From an archaeon (GTDB lineage Archaea; Hydrothermarchaeota; Hydrothermarchaeia; JALTZZ01; JALUTC01), in the NCBI GenBank assembly GCA_027051265.1, contig JALTZH010000113.1, positions 1-14,708 on the forward strand: DNA of 14,708 nt. Direction: 5' to 3'. How positions within the stretch are numbered: the stretch's first letter is position 1; every line of letters begins with the position of its first letter. Below, one piece after another: positions 6,460 through 13,989 of this stretch. Below the pieces are notes generated by a model that had not been told where the DNA came from, searched no databases, and saw only the letters and a list, made by a program, of their open reading frames with translations. The translations under genes and the position numbers were made by a program.

Positions 6460-7731
6460 ATGAAATCTAAGCAATTCTATGAGAGAGCTAAAAAAGTTCT
6501 TGTAGGTGGTGTCAATTCTCCTGTAAGAGCAATGAAACCACATCCACTTTTTATTAAAAGAGCAAAAGGTTCACGGTTATACGATGTTGATGGCAATTCT
6601 TATATCGATTATTGTCTCGGATTTGGTGCAATAATTTTAGGACATGCATTTGATTATGTTGTACAAAAAATTAAAGAACAAGTTGATAACGGAACAATAT
6701 ACGGTACATGTAATGAGTACGAAATAATATTGGCAGAGAAAGTAATCAAGCATATAAAATCAGCTGAAATGGTACGATTTGTGAATACTGGAACAGAAGC
6801 AACAATGCATGCTATTAGACTTGCAAGAGGGTATACGAGAAAAAATAAGATTATAAAAATAGAGGGTTCTTATCATGGTGCATTTGATTATGTTTTAGTA
6901 AAAGCTGGTTCTGGTGCAACAACGTTTGGAATTCCAACCTCAGAAGGCATACCAGAAGAAACCATTAAGAATACGATAGTTGTTCCTTTTAATGATAAAG
7001 ATGCTGTAGAACGTGTTATCAAAGAAAATAAGGATGAGATTGCATGTATAATTACAGAACCGGTATTGGGAAACGCTGGTCTAATATTGCCTGAAAACGA
7101 TTATCTCAAATTTTTAAGAGAAATAACAGAAGAAAACGATATCCTATTAATTTTTGATGAAATAATAACTGGATTTAGAATATCTCTCGGAGGTGCTCAA
7201 GAATACTATAAAGTTTATCCCGATATAACGACGTTGGGAAAAGTTTTAGGTGGTGGTTTACCGATCGGTGCAATTGCAGCGAGAAAAGAAATCATGGAAT
7301 ATCTTGCTCCGTGTGGAAAGGTATATCAAGCCGGAACTTTTTCGGGAAATCCGATTTCAATGGTTGCAGGAGTTGCAACTCTGGAAATATTGGAAAGAGA
7401 AAATGTTTATGAAAAACTTGAATATCTCGGTAAAAAAATATATAACGGTATAGTTGATATCTTGCAAAAGTTAAATCTTAAGTTTAAAGTTTATCAGCTT
7501 GGATCAATGTTTCAGATATATTTTAATGAGAATGAAATCAAAAATTATAACGATGCGATAAAATCTGATAAGGATAAATTTTTAGAATTTCAAAGAAGAT
7601 TATTATACAAAGGTATATATCTACCCCCATCACAGTTTGAATGTAATTTCATATCGTATAGTCATAGTTATGATGATATAAATGAAACGCTTATTAAAAT
7701 CGAAGAAGCATTAAAAGAAATATGGAAATAG
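6460..7731 (+). CDS. hemL: Glutamate-1-semialdehyde 2,1-aminomutase
   Basis: This PLP enzyme converts glutamate-1-semialdehyde to 5-aminolevulinate, the C5 route to haem, sirohaem, cobamides and F430. With the start at 6460 it has 423 residues. Diagnostic segments are KKVLVGGVNSPVRA at the N-terminus, FVNTGTEAT (PLP phosphate), IFDEIITGFR with the ring-nitrogen Asp233, and TTLGKVLGGGLPIG with the PLP Lys261, followed by QAGTFSGNP. Length is normal. The ribosome binding site GGTGGAGTGG at 6447-6456 supports the ATG at 6460 (or 6457) over the in-frame GTG at 6445. Its 3' end overlaps the GTPase gene by 10 bases. The presence of hemL says the organism makes tetrapyrroles de novo, but no other gene of that pathway is in the window. 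Confidence 0.95.
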   Translation: MKSKQFYERAKKVLVGGVNSPVRAMKPHPLFIKRAKGSRLYDVDGNSYIDYCLGFGAIILGHAFDYVVQKIKEQVDNGTIYGTCNEYEIILAEKVIKHIKSAEMVRFVNTGTEATMHAIRLARGYTRKNKIIKIEGSYHGAFDYVLVKAGSGATTFGIPTSEGIPEETIKNTIVVPFNDKDAVERVIKENKDEIACIITEPVLGNAGLILPENDYLKFLREITEENDILLIFDEIITGFRISLGGAQEYYKVYPDITTLGKVLGGGLPIGAIAARKEIMEYLAPCGKVYQAGTFSGNPISMVAGVATLEILERENVYEKLEYLGKKIYNGIVDILQKLNLKFKVYQLGSMFQIYFNENEIKNYNDAIKSDKDKFLEFQRRLLYKGIYLPPSQFECNFISYSHSYDDINETLIKIEEALKEIWK

Positions 7732-8909
7732 GTATAGTTGGAAAACCAAACGCTGGGAAGACGACGTTCTTTAATGCAGCAACATTATCCAACGCTACTG
7801 TTGCAAATTATCCATTTACAACAATAGAAGCTAATGTTGGAATTACTTTTGTTAAAACTAAGTGCGTATGTAGAGAGTTTGGAGTAAAATGTTCTCCAAA
7901 AAATTCAAAATGTATTAATGGTTATAGATTCATTCCCATTAAAATAATAGACGTTGCTGGTTTAGTACCAGATGCACATAAAGGAAGAGGACTTGGTAAT
8001 AAATTCCTTGATGATATAAGAAAGGCAGATGTTTTAATTCATGTTATTGATGCAAGTGGATCTACAGATGAAGAGGGTAGGGTTTATAAACCAGGTAGTT
8101 ATGATGTAACGAAGGATGTTATATTTCTCGAAAGGGAAATAGATTTGTGGTTTTTTAATATAATAAAAAAGCATTGGGAAAAAATTCTCAGGAAAATAAA
8201 AGGAGAAAATCTTGATTTCGTAAAATATTTCACTGAGAAATTTTCTGGTTTAGGTGTAAGAGAAGAACATGTAAGAAAAGCATTAACCATGATTAAAAAG
8301 GATATTTATAATTTCGATGAGAATGATTTATTTGAATTTTCTAAGACTTTAAGAGAGATTTCAAAACCAATAATAATTGCTGCAAACAAAATTGATATAG
8401 ATATATCGGAAGAGAATTTAAAAATTTTGAAGAAAAGATTTCCAGACAAAATTATAATCCCCGTATCTGCATTAGCTGAATATGTGTTAAGAAAGTATGA
8501 TAAAGAAAGAAAGATTGAATATATACCTGGAGAATCAAGCTTTAAAATCTTAAAAAAATTAAGTGAAAAAGATATGAAAATTTTAAATTTCATTGAAAAA
8601 AATATTTTAAAAAAATACAAAAGCACTGGTGTTCAAGATTGTATAAACGTTGCAGTGTTTGATGTTTTGAAAAAAATTGTCGTATATCCTGTTGAAAACG
8701 AAAATAGTTTAACCGATAAACATGGAAACGTGTTACCGGATGCTTTTTTGATGAATAAAGATGCAACACCACTTGATCTTGCATATAAAATTCATAGTGA
8801 TCTTGCAAAAGGTTTTATAGCAGCAATAGATATTAGAACGAAAAAAAGACTATCAAAAGAATATAAATTAAAAGATGGAGATGTTATAAAAATATACTTT
8901 AAACTTTAA
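7722..8909 (+). CDS. Archaeal Obg/YchF-like GTPase with TGS domain
   Basis: This is a 395-residue OBG-HflX-superfamily GTPase resembling archaeal proteins of the MJ1332 type. G1 is GKPNAGKT (7-14), G2 Thr33/Thr34 in PFTTIEAN, G3 DVAG (77-80), and G4 NKID (222-225). The true NKxD, unlike the NxxE of bacterial YchF, predicts GTP rather than ATP. Between G2 and G3 lies a Cys cluster, Cys48, Cys50, Cys57 and Cys64, seen in archaeal homologues; it could bind a metal. A helical insertion (about 135-215) and a C-terminal TGS domain (about 320-393) follow. The family is ribosome-associated, but the exact role is not established. The start overlaps the hemL end by 10 bases, implying cotranscription. 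Confidence 0.9.
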   Translation: MEIGIVGKPNAGKTTFFNAATLSNATVANYPFTTIEANVGITFVKTKCVCREFGVKCSPKNSKCINGYRFIPIKIIDVAGLVPDAHKGRGLGNKFLDDIRKADVLIHVIDASGSTDEEGRVYKPGSYDVTKDVIFLEREIDLWFFNIIKKHWEKILRKIKGENLDFVKYFTEKFSGLGVREEHVRKALTMIKKDIYNFDENDLFEFSKTLREISKPIIIAANKIDIDISEENLKILKKRFPDKIIIPVSALAEYVLRKYDKERKIEYIPGESSFKILKKLSEKDMKILNFIEKNILKKYKSTGVQDCINVAVFDVLKKIVVYPVENENSLTDKHGNVLPDAFLMNKDATPLDLAYKIHSDLAKGFIAAIDIRTKKRLSKEYKLKDGDVIKIYFKL

Positions 8910-8953
8910 TAATATTAACATTAGTTTATATTATTTATTAAATAATTAAATAA

Positions 8954-8977
8954 CTTTCAATACTAACACTATGGGAC
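8954..8977. repeat. Second CRISPR-repeat-like sequence
   Basis: This starts with CTTTCAATACTA, the same 12 bases as the element at 446-469, and then diverges (ACACTATGGGAC against CTAGTATAGCTT). By eye about 17 of 24 positions agree. It lies in the non-coding gap between the GTPase gene and tRNA-Pro. There is no array here. Confidence 0.2.
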
Positions 8978-8997
8978 TTGAGATAGGGTATAATAGA

Positions 8998-9024
8998 TTT
9001 AGAGCTTTATAGGTATACTCTAAA
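8998..9024. repeat. Short inverted repeat between GTPase gene and tRNA-Pro
   Basis: TTTAGAG (8998-9004) is matched by CTCTAAA (9018-9024) across a 13-base spacer. It sits in the 179-base gap 8910-9088 between the + strand GTPase gene and the - strand tRNA gene. It could be a transcript-end hairpin or a small RNA stem. The T7 tract at 9081-9087 may end the GTPase transcript. I see no gene in this gap. Confidence 0.3.
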
Positions 9025-9088
9025 CTCTCTAGAACCTAAACCATTTCCAACTTGCAAGATTAAGAATTCATAATAATATATTTTTTTA

Positions 9089-9162
9089 TGGGGCCGCCAG
9101 GATTTGAACCTGGGTCACCGACTCCCAAAGCCGGCAGGATCACCAGGCTACCCTACGGCCCC
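9089..9162 (-). tRNA. tRNA-Pro (anticodon UGG)
   Basis: On the - strand a full cloverleaf can be drawn. Acceptor stem GGGGCCG (9162-9156) pairs with CGGCCCC. The D-arm contains AGCCTGGTGA. The anticodon stem is CCGGC/GTCGG around the loop TTTGGGA, which gives anticodon UGG. The T-arm is CCAGG TTCAAAT CCTGG. The discriminator base is A at 9089, as expected for archaeal tRNA-Pro. CCA is not encoded and there is no intron. The stems are almost all G-C pairs, a sign of thermophily. The - strand upstream region (about 9180-9198) is AT-rich, and TTTTTAAT there is a possible promoter. Confidence 0.97.
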
Positions 9163-9198
9163 GTGTATATTCCATTAAATTAATTAAAAATTAAAAAT

Positions 9199-9736
9199 TC
9201 AAATTATATGTAATCCAGACACTATTATTAGAAATCTTAAAAATGCACCAATGAATATTGATGAGAGTATAAGAATTGTACTGAAACCAATTATTTTACC
9301 AATAACAGCTGCCGCTATTGGACCTGTACCTTGAATTGGTAGGAATACAAAAGATATCATTAAGAAGTAAACGGCTGCAATTCTCTTTTTTGTTCTTAAG
9401 AACTCTTTTGTTCTTTTTCTTATTTTAGATATATATCTTTTAACAAATCCTATTTTTCTTAGGTATTTAAAATTCAACACAATAAACAATCCAAGGCATG
9501 TTTCCACATAACTTAACCATACTATTGTAAATATCGGATTTAAACCCGAAATTTTAGCTATGATTGTTGATGAAAAGACGCCAAAAAAGGGTATAAAATA
9601 GCTACCGGTTATTCCTAAAACCGTTATATAGATGTTCTTCGGTAAAATATAGTAAAAAATACTTAAAGGTATTGCAACAAGGATTATTGGAAGAGAGATA
9701 TTAAAAGATACTTCGAAAAAACTTTTTAAGAAACAT
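9199..9736 (-). CDS. COG2426-like small multidrug export family membrane protein, apparent frameshift
   Basis: The reading frame ending at 9199 encodes a hydrophobic protein with the landmarks of the putative small multidrug export family: [10 protein letters not shown], a basic linker (KIRKRTKEF), [21 protein letters not shown], and a last helix. The first GTG in this frame is at 9507, but coding-like membrane sequence continues upstream in the same frame ([21 protein letters not shown]) with no ATG, GTG or TTG back to a TGA inside dnaG near 9815. An ATG at 9736, overlapping the dnaG stop by 11 bases, would start it if one T were dropped from the six-T run at 9721-9716, giving [15 protein letters not shown] and about 178 residues. 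As written that ATG frame stops at 9703-9701. Either there is a sequence error or a real frameshift, or translation begins at 9507 or at a rare codon. Substrate unknown. Confidence 0.65.
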
Positions 9737-10865
9737 CTTTCATCGTCAATAAAACTATATTTAACGGTTTCCTTACAATATTTATCTGATTTCCTACTAT
9801 AAACGATATCTTTTTCTCACTTGCAATATCTACAATTCTTTGTGTTATAATCCCATCCATTATAATTCCGTAAATCTCCTTATTAGTATTTCTAAGATAT
9901 TCAGCTAAATTTGCTACTGGAATCTTCTCAATGATGTTCAAATTCTTATCCAATATATAAGATTCCAACGTGTTTATTATCTCTGATATATACTTCTTCA
10001 ATATATTACTTGTCTTTAAAGATTCTTTTTTAAACTCTAAAGAGCTCATGTACTCCTTTATAGGCACTTTATTTTTTAATGCTTTTAAAATTTCTTTCTT
10101 TGTTAAGTTTTCAACCTCTTTTCCTTCTGGAGCTCTTGCAACATAATCTATATCTGCTACCTGTAGAAGTTCTCTGAGTATAAGTTCTCCTCCTCTATCA
10201 CCATCGACGAATGCAATTGTGGTTTTCTTTTTAGATAATTCAACAATAGTTTTAGGAATACTTGTACCCTCCACGGCGATTACATTTCTAATACCACACC
10301 TGAGTAGATTTATAACATCAGCTCTTCCTTCAACTAAAATAATTGTATCGGATTTCTTAATATCTGGACCTGCTGGTAATTTTTCCGGACCATATTCTAT
10401 GAGTTCTTCCGTTCTAAGTCTTTCTTTAACATTTTCAACTATTTCTAAACTATCCGGAATATTTTCTTCAATCATTGTTTTCAATATCTCTATTGCTCTG
10501 TTTATTATTTTTTTTCTTTTATTCTCTCTTATATCCTCAATTTTTTCAACCTGGACTTTTGCCTCACATGGGCCGACTCGATCAACGGTTTCCAATGCTG
10601 CAGCAATTATAGCTGTTTCAACTCGATCTAGACTGGAAGGTACTATTATAAGCCCCTCGGTTTTTCCTCCTTTTACTTTTAATTCGACTTCTATTCTTCC
10701 TAATCTACCGGATTTCTGAAGCTCTCTAAAATCCAAGTCATCTCCAAGTAATCCTTCAGTTTGACCAAATATTGCACCAATAACATCGGGTTTCTCAACC
10801 ACACCATCAACTTCAATCTTAGCATATATTATATATTTTGTGGTACCACTTACATCAAGTTTCAT
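9726..10865 (-). CDS. dnaG: Archaeal DnaG-like primase (TOPRIM)
   Basis: This is the 379-residue archaeal DnaG homologue, a TOPRIM protein with reported primase activity that is also linked to the archaeal exosome. The N-terminal segment [32 protein letters not shown] is highly family-specific. The TOPRIM catalytic Glu179 lies in ILVEGRADV, and the metal-binding DGDRGG has Asp221 and Asp223. I chose the ATG at 10865 because it is preceded by a near-perfect ribosome binding site, GGTGATC (10868-10874), and matches the family N-terminus; the frame stays open to 10961, adding 32 hydrophobic residues unlike the family. The C-terminal part (about 280-379) is less conserved. The gene ends 11 bases into a candidate start of the membrane-protein gene. 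Confidence 0.95.
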   Translation of the reverse strand: MKLDVSGTTKYIIYAKIEVDGVVEKPDVIGAIFGQTEGLLGDDLDFRELQKSGRLGRIEVELKVKGGKTEGLIIVPSSLDRVETAIIAAALETVDRVGPCEAKVQVEKIEDIRENKRKKIINRAIEILKTMIEENIPDSLEIVENVKERLRTEELIEYGPEKLPAGPDIKKSDTIILVEGRADVINLLRCGIRNVIAVEGTSIPKTIVELSKKKTTIAFVDGDRGGELILRELLQVADIDYVARAPEGKEVENLTKKEILKALKNKVPIKEYMSSLEFKKESLKTSNILKKYISEIINTLESYILDKNLNIIEKIPVANLAEYLRNTNKEIYGIIMDGIITQRIVDIASEKKISFIVGNQINIVRKPLNIVLLTMKDVS

Positions 10866-10867
10866 GA

Positions 10868-10874
10868 GATCACC
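10868..10874 (-). promoter_or_regulatory. Ribosome binding site of dnaG
   Basis: On the - strand GGTGATC lies 2-8 bases before the ATG at 10865, an exact match to the archaeal anti-Shine-Dalgarno complement. It fixes the start against the longer open frame to 10961. Confidence 0.8.
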
Positions 10875-10886
10875 TTTACGTATTGG

Positions 10887-10902
10887 TTTTATTATAAAAA
10901 TT
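10887..10902 (-). promoter_or_regulatory. Possible TATA box of dnaG
   Basis: On the - strand AATTTTTATAATAAAA lies about 22-37 bases before the dnaG start, at a plausible distance for a short leader that begins just before the ribosome binding site. Confidence 0.4.
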
Positions 10903-11013
10903 AAAAATTCTACAAATTTTAATACTACATTAAAAAATAATATAATTTTAACACTACACATTAAATAATGCGCTTAATCTTCTGATTTTGCAAAAACTTC
11001 ATGGAGGTTTATA

Positions 11014-11048
11014 CTCTTAGAGATGGGGAATTTCTGTTCCATTAAGAG
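11014..11048. other. Imperfect hairpin upstream of dnaG
   Basis: CTCTTA (11014-11019) pairs with TAAGAG (11043-11048). Inside this, ATGG...AA (11023-11030) pairs with TTCCAT (11037-11042), with a GAG bulge and two unpaired G around a six-base loop TTTCTG. The 12 potential pairs and relatively high G+C stand out in the AT-rich gap 10866-11300. The rest of that gap holds only AT-rich sequence and a doubtful small ORF. It could be a small RNA or part of a long dnaG leader. Confidence 0.3.
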
Positions 11049-11101
11049 AATCTATTTATTTTCGTAAGTATTTGTAACCGTTTAAGTTTCATTCAGAACA
11101 T

Positions 11102-11314
11102 TCAGGAAGGTATATTTTTAAAACAATATAAAACTCTTACGTAAATTTTTCCTGACTCTATCTCTTTACTTATGCAAGTGTATTTAACTGTAACGGAAGT
11201 TAGAAATAACAACGAATTTAAGTTAAAACTTTTTTCTTTATTAAAATTTAAAATCTTTAAATTAAAATAAGACATGACTTTAGGAATAAGAATTTTGTAT
11301 TCATATGATATCAC
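11102..11314 (-). CDS. Doubtful 70-residue ORF downstream of the BtpA gene
   Basis: The frame opens with GTG at 11314, inside the end of the BtpA gene, and runs to 11102; an internal ATG at residue 14 would give 57 residues. I recognise no domain. The sequence is rich in Asn, Lys, Phe and Leu, as expected by chance in AT-rich DNA, although the end (VTVKYTCISKEIESGKIYVRVLYC) has an alternating beta-like pattern. The good ribosome binding site AAGGTGAT at 11310-11317 overlaps the GTG, so it cannot serve it; it would fit an ATG that opens only a 15-residue frame. I list it because the 435-base gap has no other candidate. Confidence 0.2.
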   Translation of the reverse strand: MISYEYKILIPKVMSYFNLKILNFNKEKSFNLNSLLFLTSVTVKYTCISKEIESGKIYVRVLYCFKNIPS

Positions 11315-12071
11315 CTTTTCTAAATCTTTTACAGATATTAACCAGTTTTTTTACTCTTTCAATACAAACTTTTCCTTCCTTTTTAAAGTAACTACCGACT
11401 ATTATTGCATCAGCATATTGCATAAATTTCTCGACATTTCTATCATTGATACCACTTCCAACTATTACTGGAACAGATGATATTCGTTTCACATCTTTTA
11501 GCAGTTTTAGATTCACCTCTTCACCAGTTCTTCTACCAGTTAATATTATAGCATCGACACAACATCTTTCTATAACATCTAAAATAACCTCTCTATAATC
11601 GTTTAAGTCGTAACTGAGAATTTTACCATGTTTAACAAAAACATCTGAAAATATTTTCACATTACTTTTAAGTCTTTTTTTATACAATAAAAGAGCTCTT
11701 GCTTTTCCTTCTATTAATCCTTCAGGTGTTATATAGATATGTGATAAGACATTAACTCTTATAAATTTCGCATTGGATGCTTCTGCAATAGCTAATGCTG
11801 CGAGAGGATCATTTCTCAGAACGTTAATTCCTATTGGTATTGAAATGTTTTTTCTTATTTCATATGCTATAACAGACATGAATGCAATCGTGTGTTTCTC
11901 AGCATACTTTCCGAAAGGTTTATCACCAAAGTTTTCAATTATTATTGCATTAACACCACCTTCTTCCAATTTTTTTGCTTCCTTTACTGAAAATTCGAGA
12001 ATCTCTTCGAAATTTTCTTCACTTAAATACTCCCCAGGCAATGGTTTTAAATGTAACGAAGCAATTATCAG
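11301..12071 (-). CDS. BtpA-family TIM-barrel protein, probable CTG start
   Basis: This is a (beta/alpha)8-barrel protein of the BtpA family (PF03437), named for a cyanobacterial photosystem I biogenesis protein; the archaeal role is unknown. Landmarks are GGVNAIIIENFGDKPFGK, IPIGINVLRNDPLAALAIA, FIRVNVLSHIYIT, KIFSDVFVKH, AIILTGRRTGEEV and VPVIVGSGI. The first TTG in frame is at 12041, but that would remove the conserved first strand, IIASLHLKPLPGE, encoded just upstream in frame. No ATG, GTG or TTG lies between it and an upstream TGA. An AGGAGG site at 12081-12086 stands 9 bases before a CTG at 12071, giving 256 residues starting MIIASLHLKP. I therefore favour a CTG start; a sequence error is the alternative. 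The gene follows the AdoMet synthetase gene by 61 bases. Confidence 0.82.
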   Translation of the reverse strand: MIIASLHLKPLPGEYLSEENFEEILEFSVKEAKKLEEGGVNAIIIENFGDKPFGKYAEKHTIAFMSVIAYEIRKNISIPIGINVLRNDPLAALAIAEASNAKFIRVNVLSHIYITPEGLIEGKARALLLYKKRLKSNVKIFSDVFVKHGKILSYDLNDYREVILDVIERCCVDAIILTGRRTGEEVNLKLLKDVKRISSVPVIVGSGINDRNVEKFMQYADAIIVGSYFKKEGKVCIERVKKLVNICKRFRKGDII

Positions 12072-12080
12072 TGAACTATC

Positions 12081-12086
12081 CCTCCT
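12081..12086 (-). promoter_or_regulatory. Strong ribosome binding site of the BtpA gene
   Basis: AGGAGG on the - strand lies 9 bases before the CTG at 12071 and 39 bases before the TTG at 12041. Its position argues for the CTG, not the TTG, as the start. Confidence 0.65.
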
Positions 12087-12132
12087 TATTTTTGTGAGAT
12101 GTTTTCACTTTAGGTTTAGCAGCAACAGAGAG

Positions 12133-13323
12133 TTAGAAAACATTTATCTTTCCATCTAAAATTTCGTTTGTTATTTTGGTTATGTTATTTAAATGATTTT
12201 CAATTATTTCTTTAATTTTTTGTTCATATTTTTCGTATGTTTTATCCGTTATTAAATTAACACTTACGATTTTAGGTTTATTTATAGGTTTACCTATTTG
12301 ACTTAAGATTTTTACATAAACTTCTTTAGCAACTCCAAGTTCATATATATCATTTGCTATTCTAAAAGCCAATATGTTGTAAAGCTTACCAACATGTGTT
12401 ACGGGATTTTTTCCAGCAGCAGCCTCTAAACTCATTAATCTTGAAGGTGTTATTAAGCCGTTAACTCTATTTCCTCTCCCTACAGAGCCATCGTCACCCA
12501 TTTCAGCAGATGTTCCTGTTACTGTTAGATAAACAATTCCTTTTTCATAATCATCAGCGGTGTTCAAATACAATTCCACTTCCTTATTTGTTAAATTGGA
12601 TATATACTCCTTTAAATATTCCAATATATGTTCCTTAACATCTTTATATTCGTTTAAGCTATTTATATATTTTGATATAAAAGCACATGCTATAGTTATT
12701 CGAATTCTATTCTTTTCTCTAAGAGCCATTACTTTTATATCTTCTCCTGTTTCCTTAAATTTATCCTTAAACTTGCTTGAATTCATATGCCTCTCAATTT
12801 CTAGTACAAGTTTTTCAGTTTCAGTTAAAGGAGCATATCCAACACCAACACTTGTATCATTTGCGGGTGGGAATTTCATTTCTTGCGATTTTTTAAACAA
12901 TGCAGTTAAGTCAGCAGAACCTTGCCCTATCCTCGAGTCAATAATAACATCTGTTTCAACGTTTAAGTTTCTTAACGTTTTTTTAAGATATTCTTTCGCA
13001 GCTCTTATTGCAATTTTACTCACTGGAAAGATTTCATCGTTAATAAAAGTTGTAGCTCTACCTGATAATAATATGAAAATCGGTTGGATTATTTCACCTC
13101 CACCATATTCCACTCTTGCTCTACCGCCTACGATTTCAGTTTTATCCGTGTTATGATGAAGAATCATGTTGTATCTTTTTAAGTATTCTTTACTTAATGC
13201 CCTAGAAACGCTTTCAGCAATACCATCAGCCAACGTATCCGGATGTCCAAGACCTTTCCGCTCAACGATTTCAACAACTTGTTCTTCCATTGGTTTAGCG
13301 TGAAGTTTTTCTATTACAATCAT
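12133..13323 (-). CDS. mat: S-adenosylmethionine synthetase, archaeal type
   Basis: The 396-residue enzyme makes AdoMet from methionine and ATP and belongs to the archaeal family (PF01941), which is very divergent from bacterial MetK. Visible landmarks are [15 protein letters not shown] (24-38) with the GHPD motif, [21 protein letters not shown] (56-76), [12 protein letters not shown] (128-139), and [20 protein letters not shown] (276-295) followed by [17 protein letters not shown]. Length is normal. The ATG at 13323 is 57 bases from the divergent OB-fold gene. AdoMet made here serves methyltransferases such as the Pcm encoded upstream. The gene heads the - strand series that continues with the BtpA gene and dnaG. 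Confidence 0.96.
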   Translation of the reverse strand: MIVIEKLHAKPMEEQVVEIVERKGLGHPDTLADGIAESVSRALSKEYLKRYNMILHHNTDKTEIVGGRARVEYGGGEIIQPIFILLSGRATTFINDEIFPVSKIAIRAAKEYLKKTLRNLNVETDVIIDSRIGQGSADLTALFKKSQEMKFPPANDTSVGVGYAPLTETEKLVLEIERHMNSSKFKDKFKETGEDIKVMALREKNRIRITIACAFISKYINSLNEYKDVKEHILEYLKEYISNLTNKEVELYLNTADDYEKGIVYLTVTGTSAEMGDDGSVGRGNRVNGLITPSRLMSLEAAAGKNPVTHVGKLYNILAFRIANDIYELGVAKEVYVKILSQIGKPINKPKIVSVNLITDKTYEKYEQKIKEIIENHLNNITKITNEILDGKINVF

Positions 13324-13338
13324 AATAATAATTAAAGT

Positions 13339-13347
13339 AAATTTTAA
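13339..13347. promoter_or_regulatory. Possible shared TATA-like core between divergent genes
   Basis: AAATTTTAA, near-palindromic, lies in the 57-base gap between the AdoMet synthetase gene (start 13323, -) and the OB-fold gene (start 13381, +). It is about 16-24 bases from the first and 34-42 bases from the second. No ribosome binding site precedes either ATG, so short or absent leaders are likely. Confidence 0.3.
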
Positions 13348-13380
13348 GGAATTGATGTTGAAATTTTATTATTTAAAGTA

Positions 13381-13989
13381 ATGAGAAAGCCATCGACCAT
13401 CGTTTACATATCGGATCTCTTGAACGGAACATATATCGAAGATGAAAAGTGCCTTGTAACATTGGTAGGTGAACGCATATATCGATGTAGGATATTAGGA
13501 ACTGTAATTGATAAAAGAGAATATGATGAATCAAGATATGGATTTATTGTTCTCGAAGATTCATCTGGTATAATAAGAGCAAAGTTTTTTGATAACGTAT
13601 ATGATAAAATTAAAAATATAAATATTGGTGATATAGTTGAAATAATAGGAAGACCAAGAAAAAGGGATGAAGAGATTTACGTAGCAACTGAGATCGTAAG
13701 GATAATAAATGATATAAATTATGAATTACTAAGAGAACTTGAGTTATGCATAAAATATTATAAATTAGGTAAATCTATTGAGGAAAAGCCGAGAGAATTA
13801 AAAGTTGAAGATTTGAAAACAAAAGTTCTAAATGCAATTGAGATGCTTGATGAAGGAGAGGGAGCTGATTTTTACGATATATTAAATGAAACAAAAATTG
13901 ATGAAGAAAAATTGGAAGAAATTATAAACGAATTATTAACAGATGGTGAAATATATATGCCTAAAATAAACAAGTTTAAAAAGATATAA
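13381..13989 (+). CDS. RPA32-like single-stranded DNA-binding protein (OB fold plus winged helix)
   Basis: The 202-residue protein has an OB fold at about 25-108 (CRILGTVIDKREYDESRYGFIVLEDSSGIIRAKFF..., then IGDIVEIIGRPRKRDEEIYVATEIVRI) and a C-terminal winged-helix-like domain at about 143-198 (LKTKVLNAIEMLDEGEG... LLTDGEIYMP). This is the RPA32 layout, and it also resembles the RPA-associated COG3390 proteins of archaea. Such proteins bind single-stranded DNA during replication and repair. The genes for the larger RPA subunits are not next to it; the left neighbour is the divergent AdoMet synthetase gene. Its stop codon abuts the stop of the convergent secretion gene with no base between. 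The start is the first ATG; there is no visible ribosome binding site. Confidence 0.8.
   Translation: MRKPSTIVYISDLLNGTYIEDEKCLVTLVGERIYRCRILGTVIDKREYDESRYGFIVLEDSSGIIRAKFFDNVYDKIKNINIGDIVEIIGRPRKRDEEIYVATEIVRIINDINYELLRELELCIKYYKLGKSIEEKPRELKVEDLKTKVLNAIEMLDEGEGADFYDILNETKIDEEKLEEIINELLTDGEIYMPKINKFKKI

Noticed and set aside
7250-7453. A 67-residue frame inside hemL
   Set aside because: It lies wholly within a conserved coding region in another frame and has no motif.
10866-10961. A 32-residue N-terminal extension of DnaG
   Set aside because: It is hydrophobic and unlike the family, and the ribosome binding site GGTGATC sits just before the ATG at 10865.
11259-11306. A 15-codon frame starting at an ATG after AAGGTGAT, at the end of the BtpA gene
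   Set aside because: The spacing is good but the frame is only 15 codons long with no recognisable content; the ribosome-binding-like sequence is part of the BtpA coding region.
12560-13156. A 198-residue frame antisense to the AdoMet synthetase gene
   Set aside because: The - strand protein matches a conserved family along its whole length, so this frame is a by-product.
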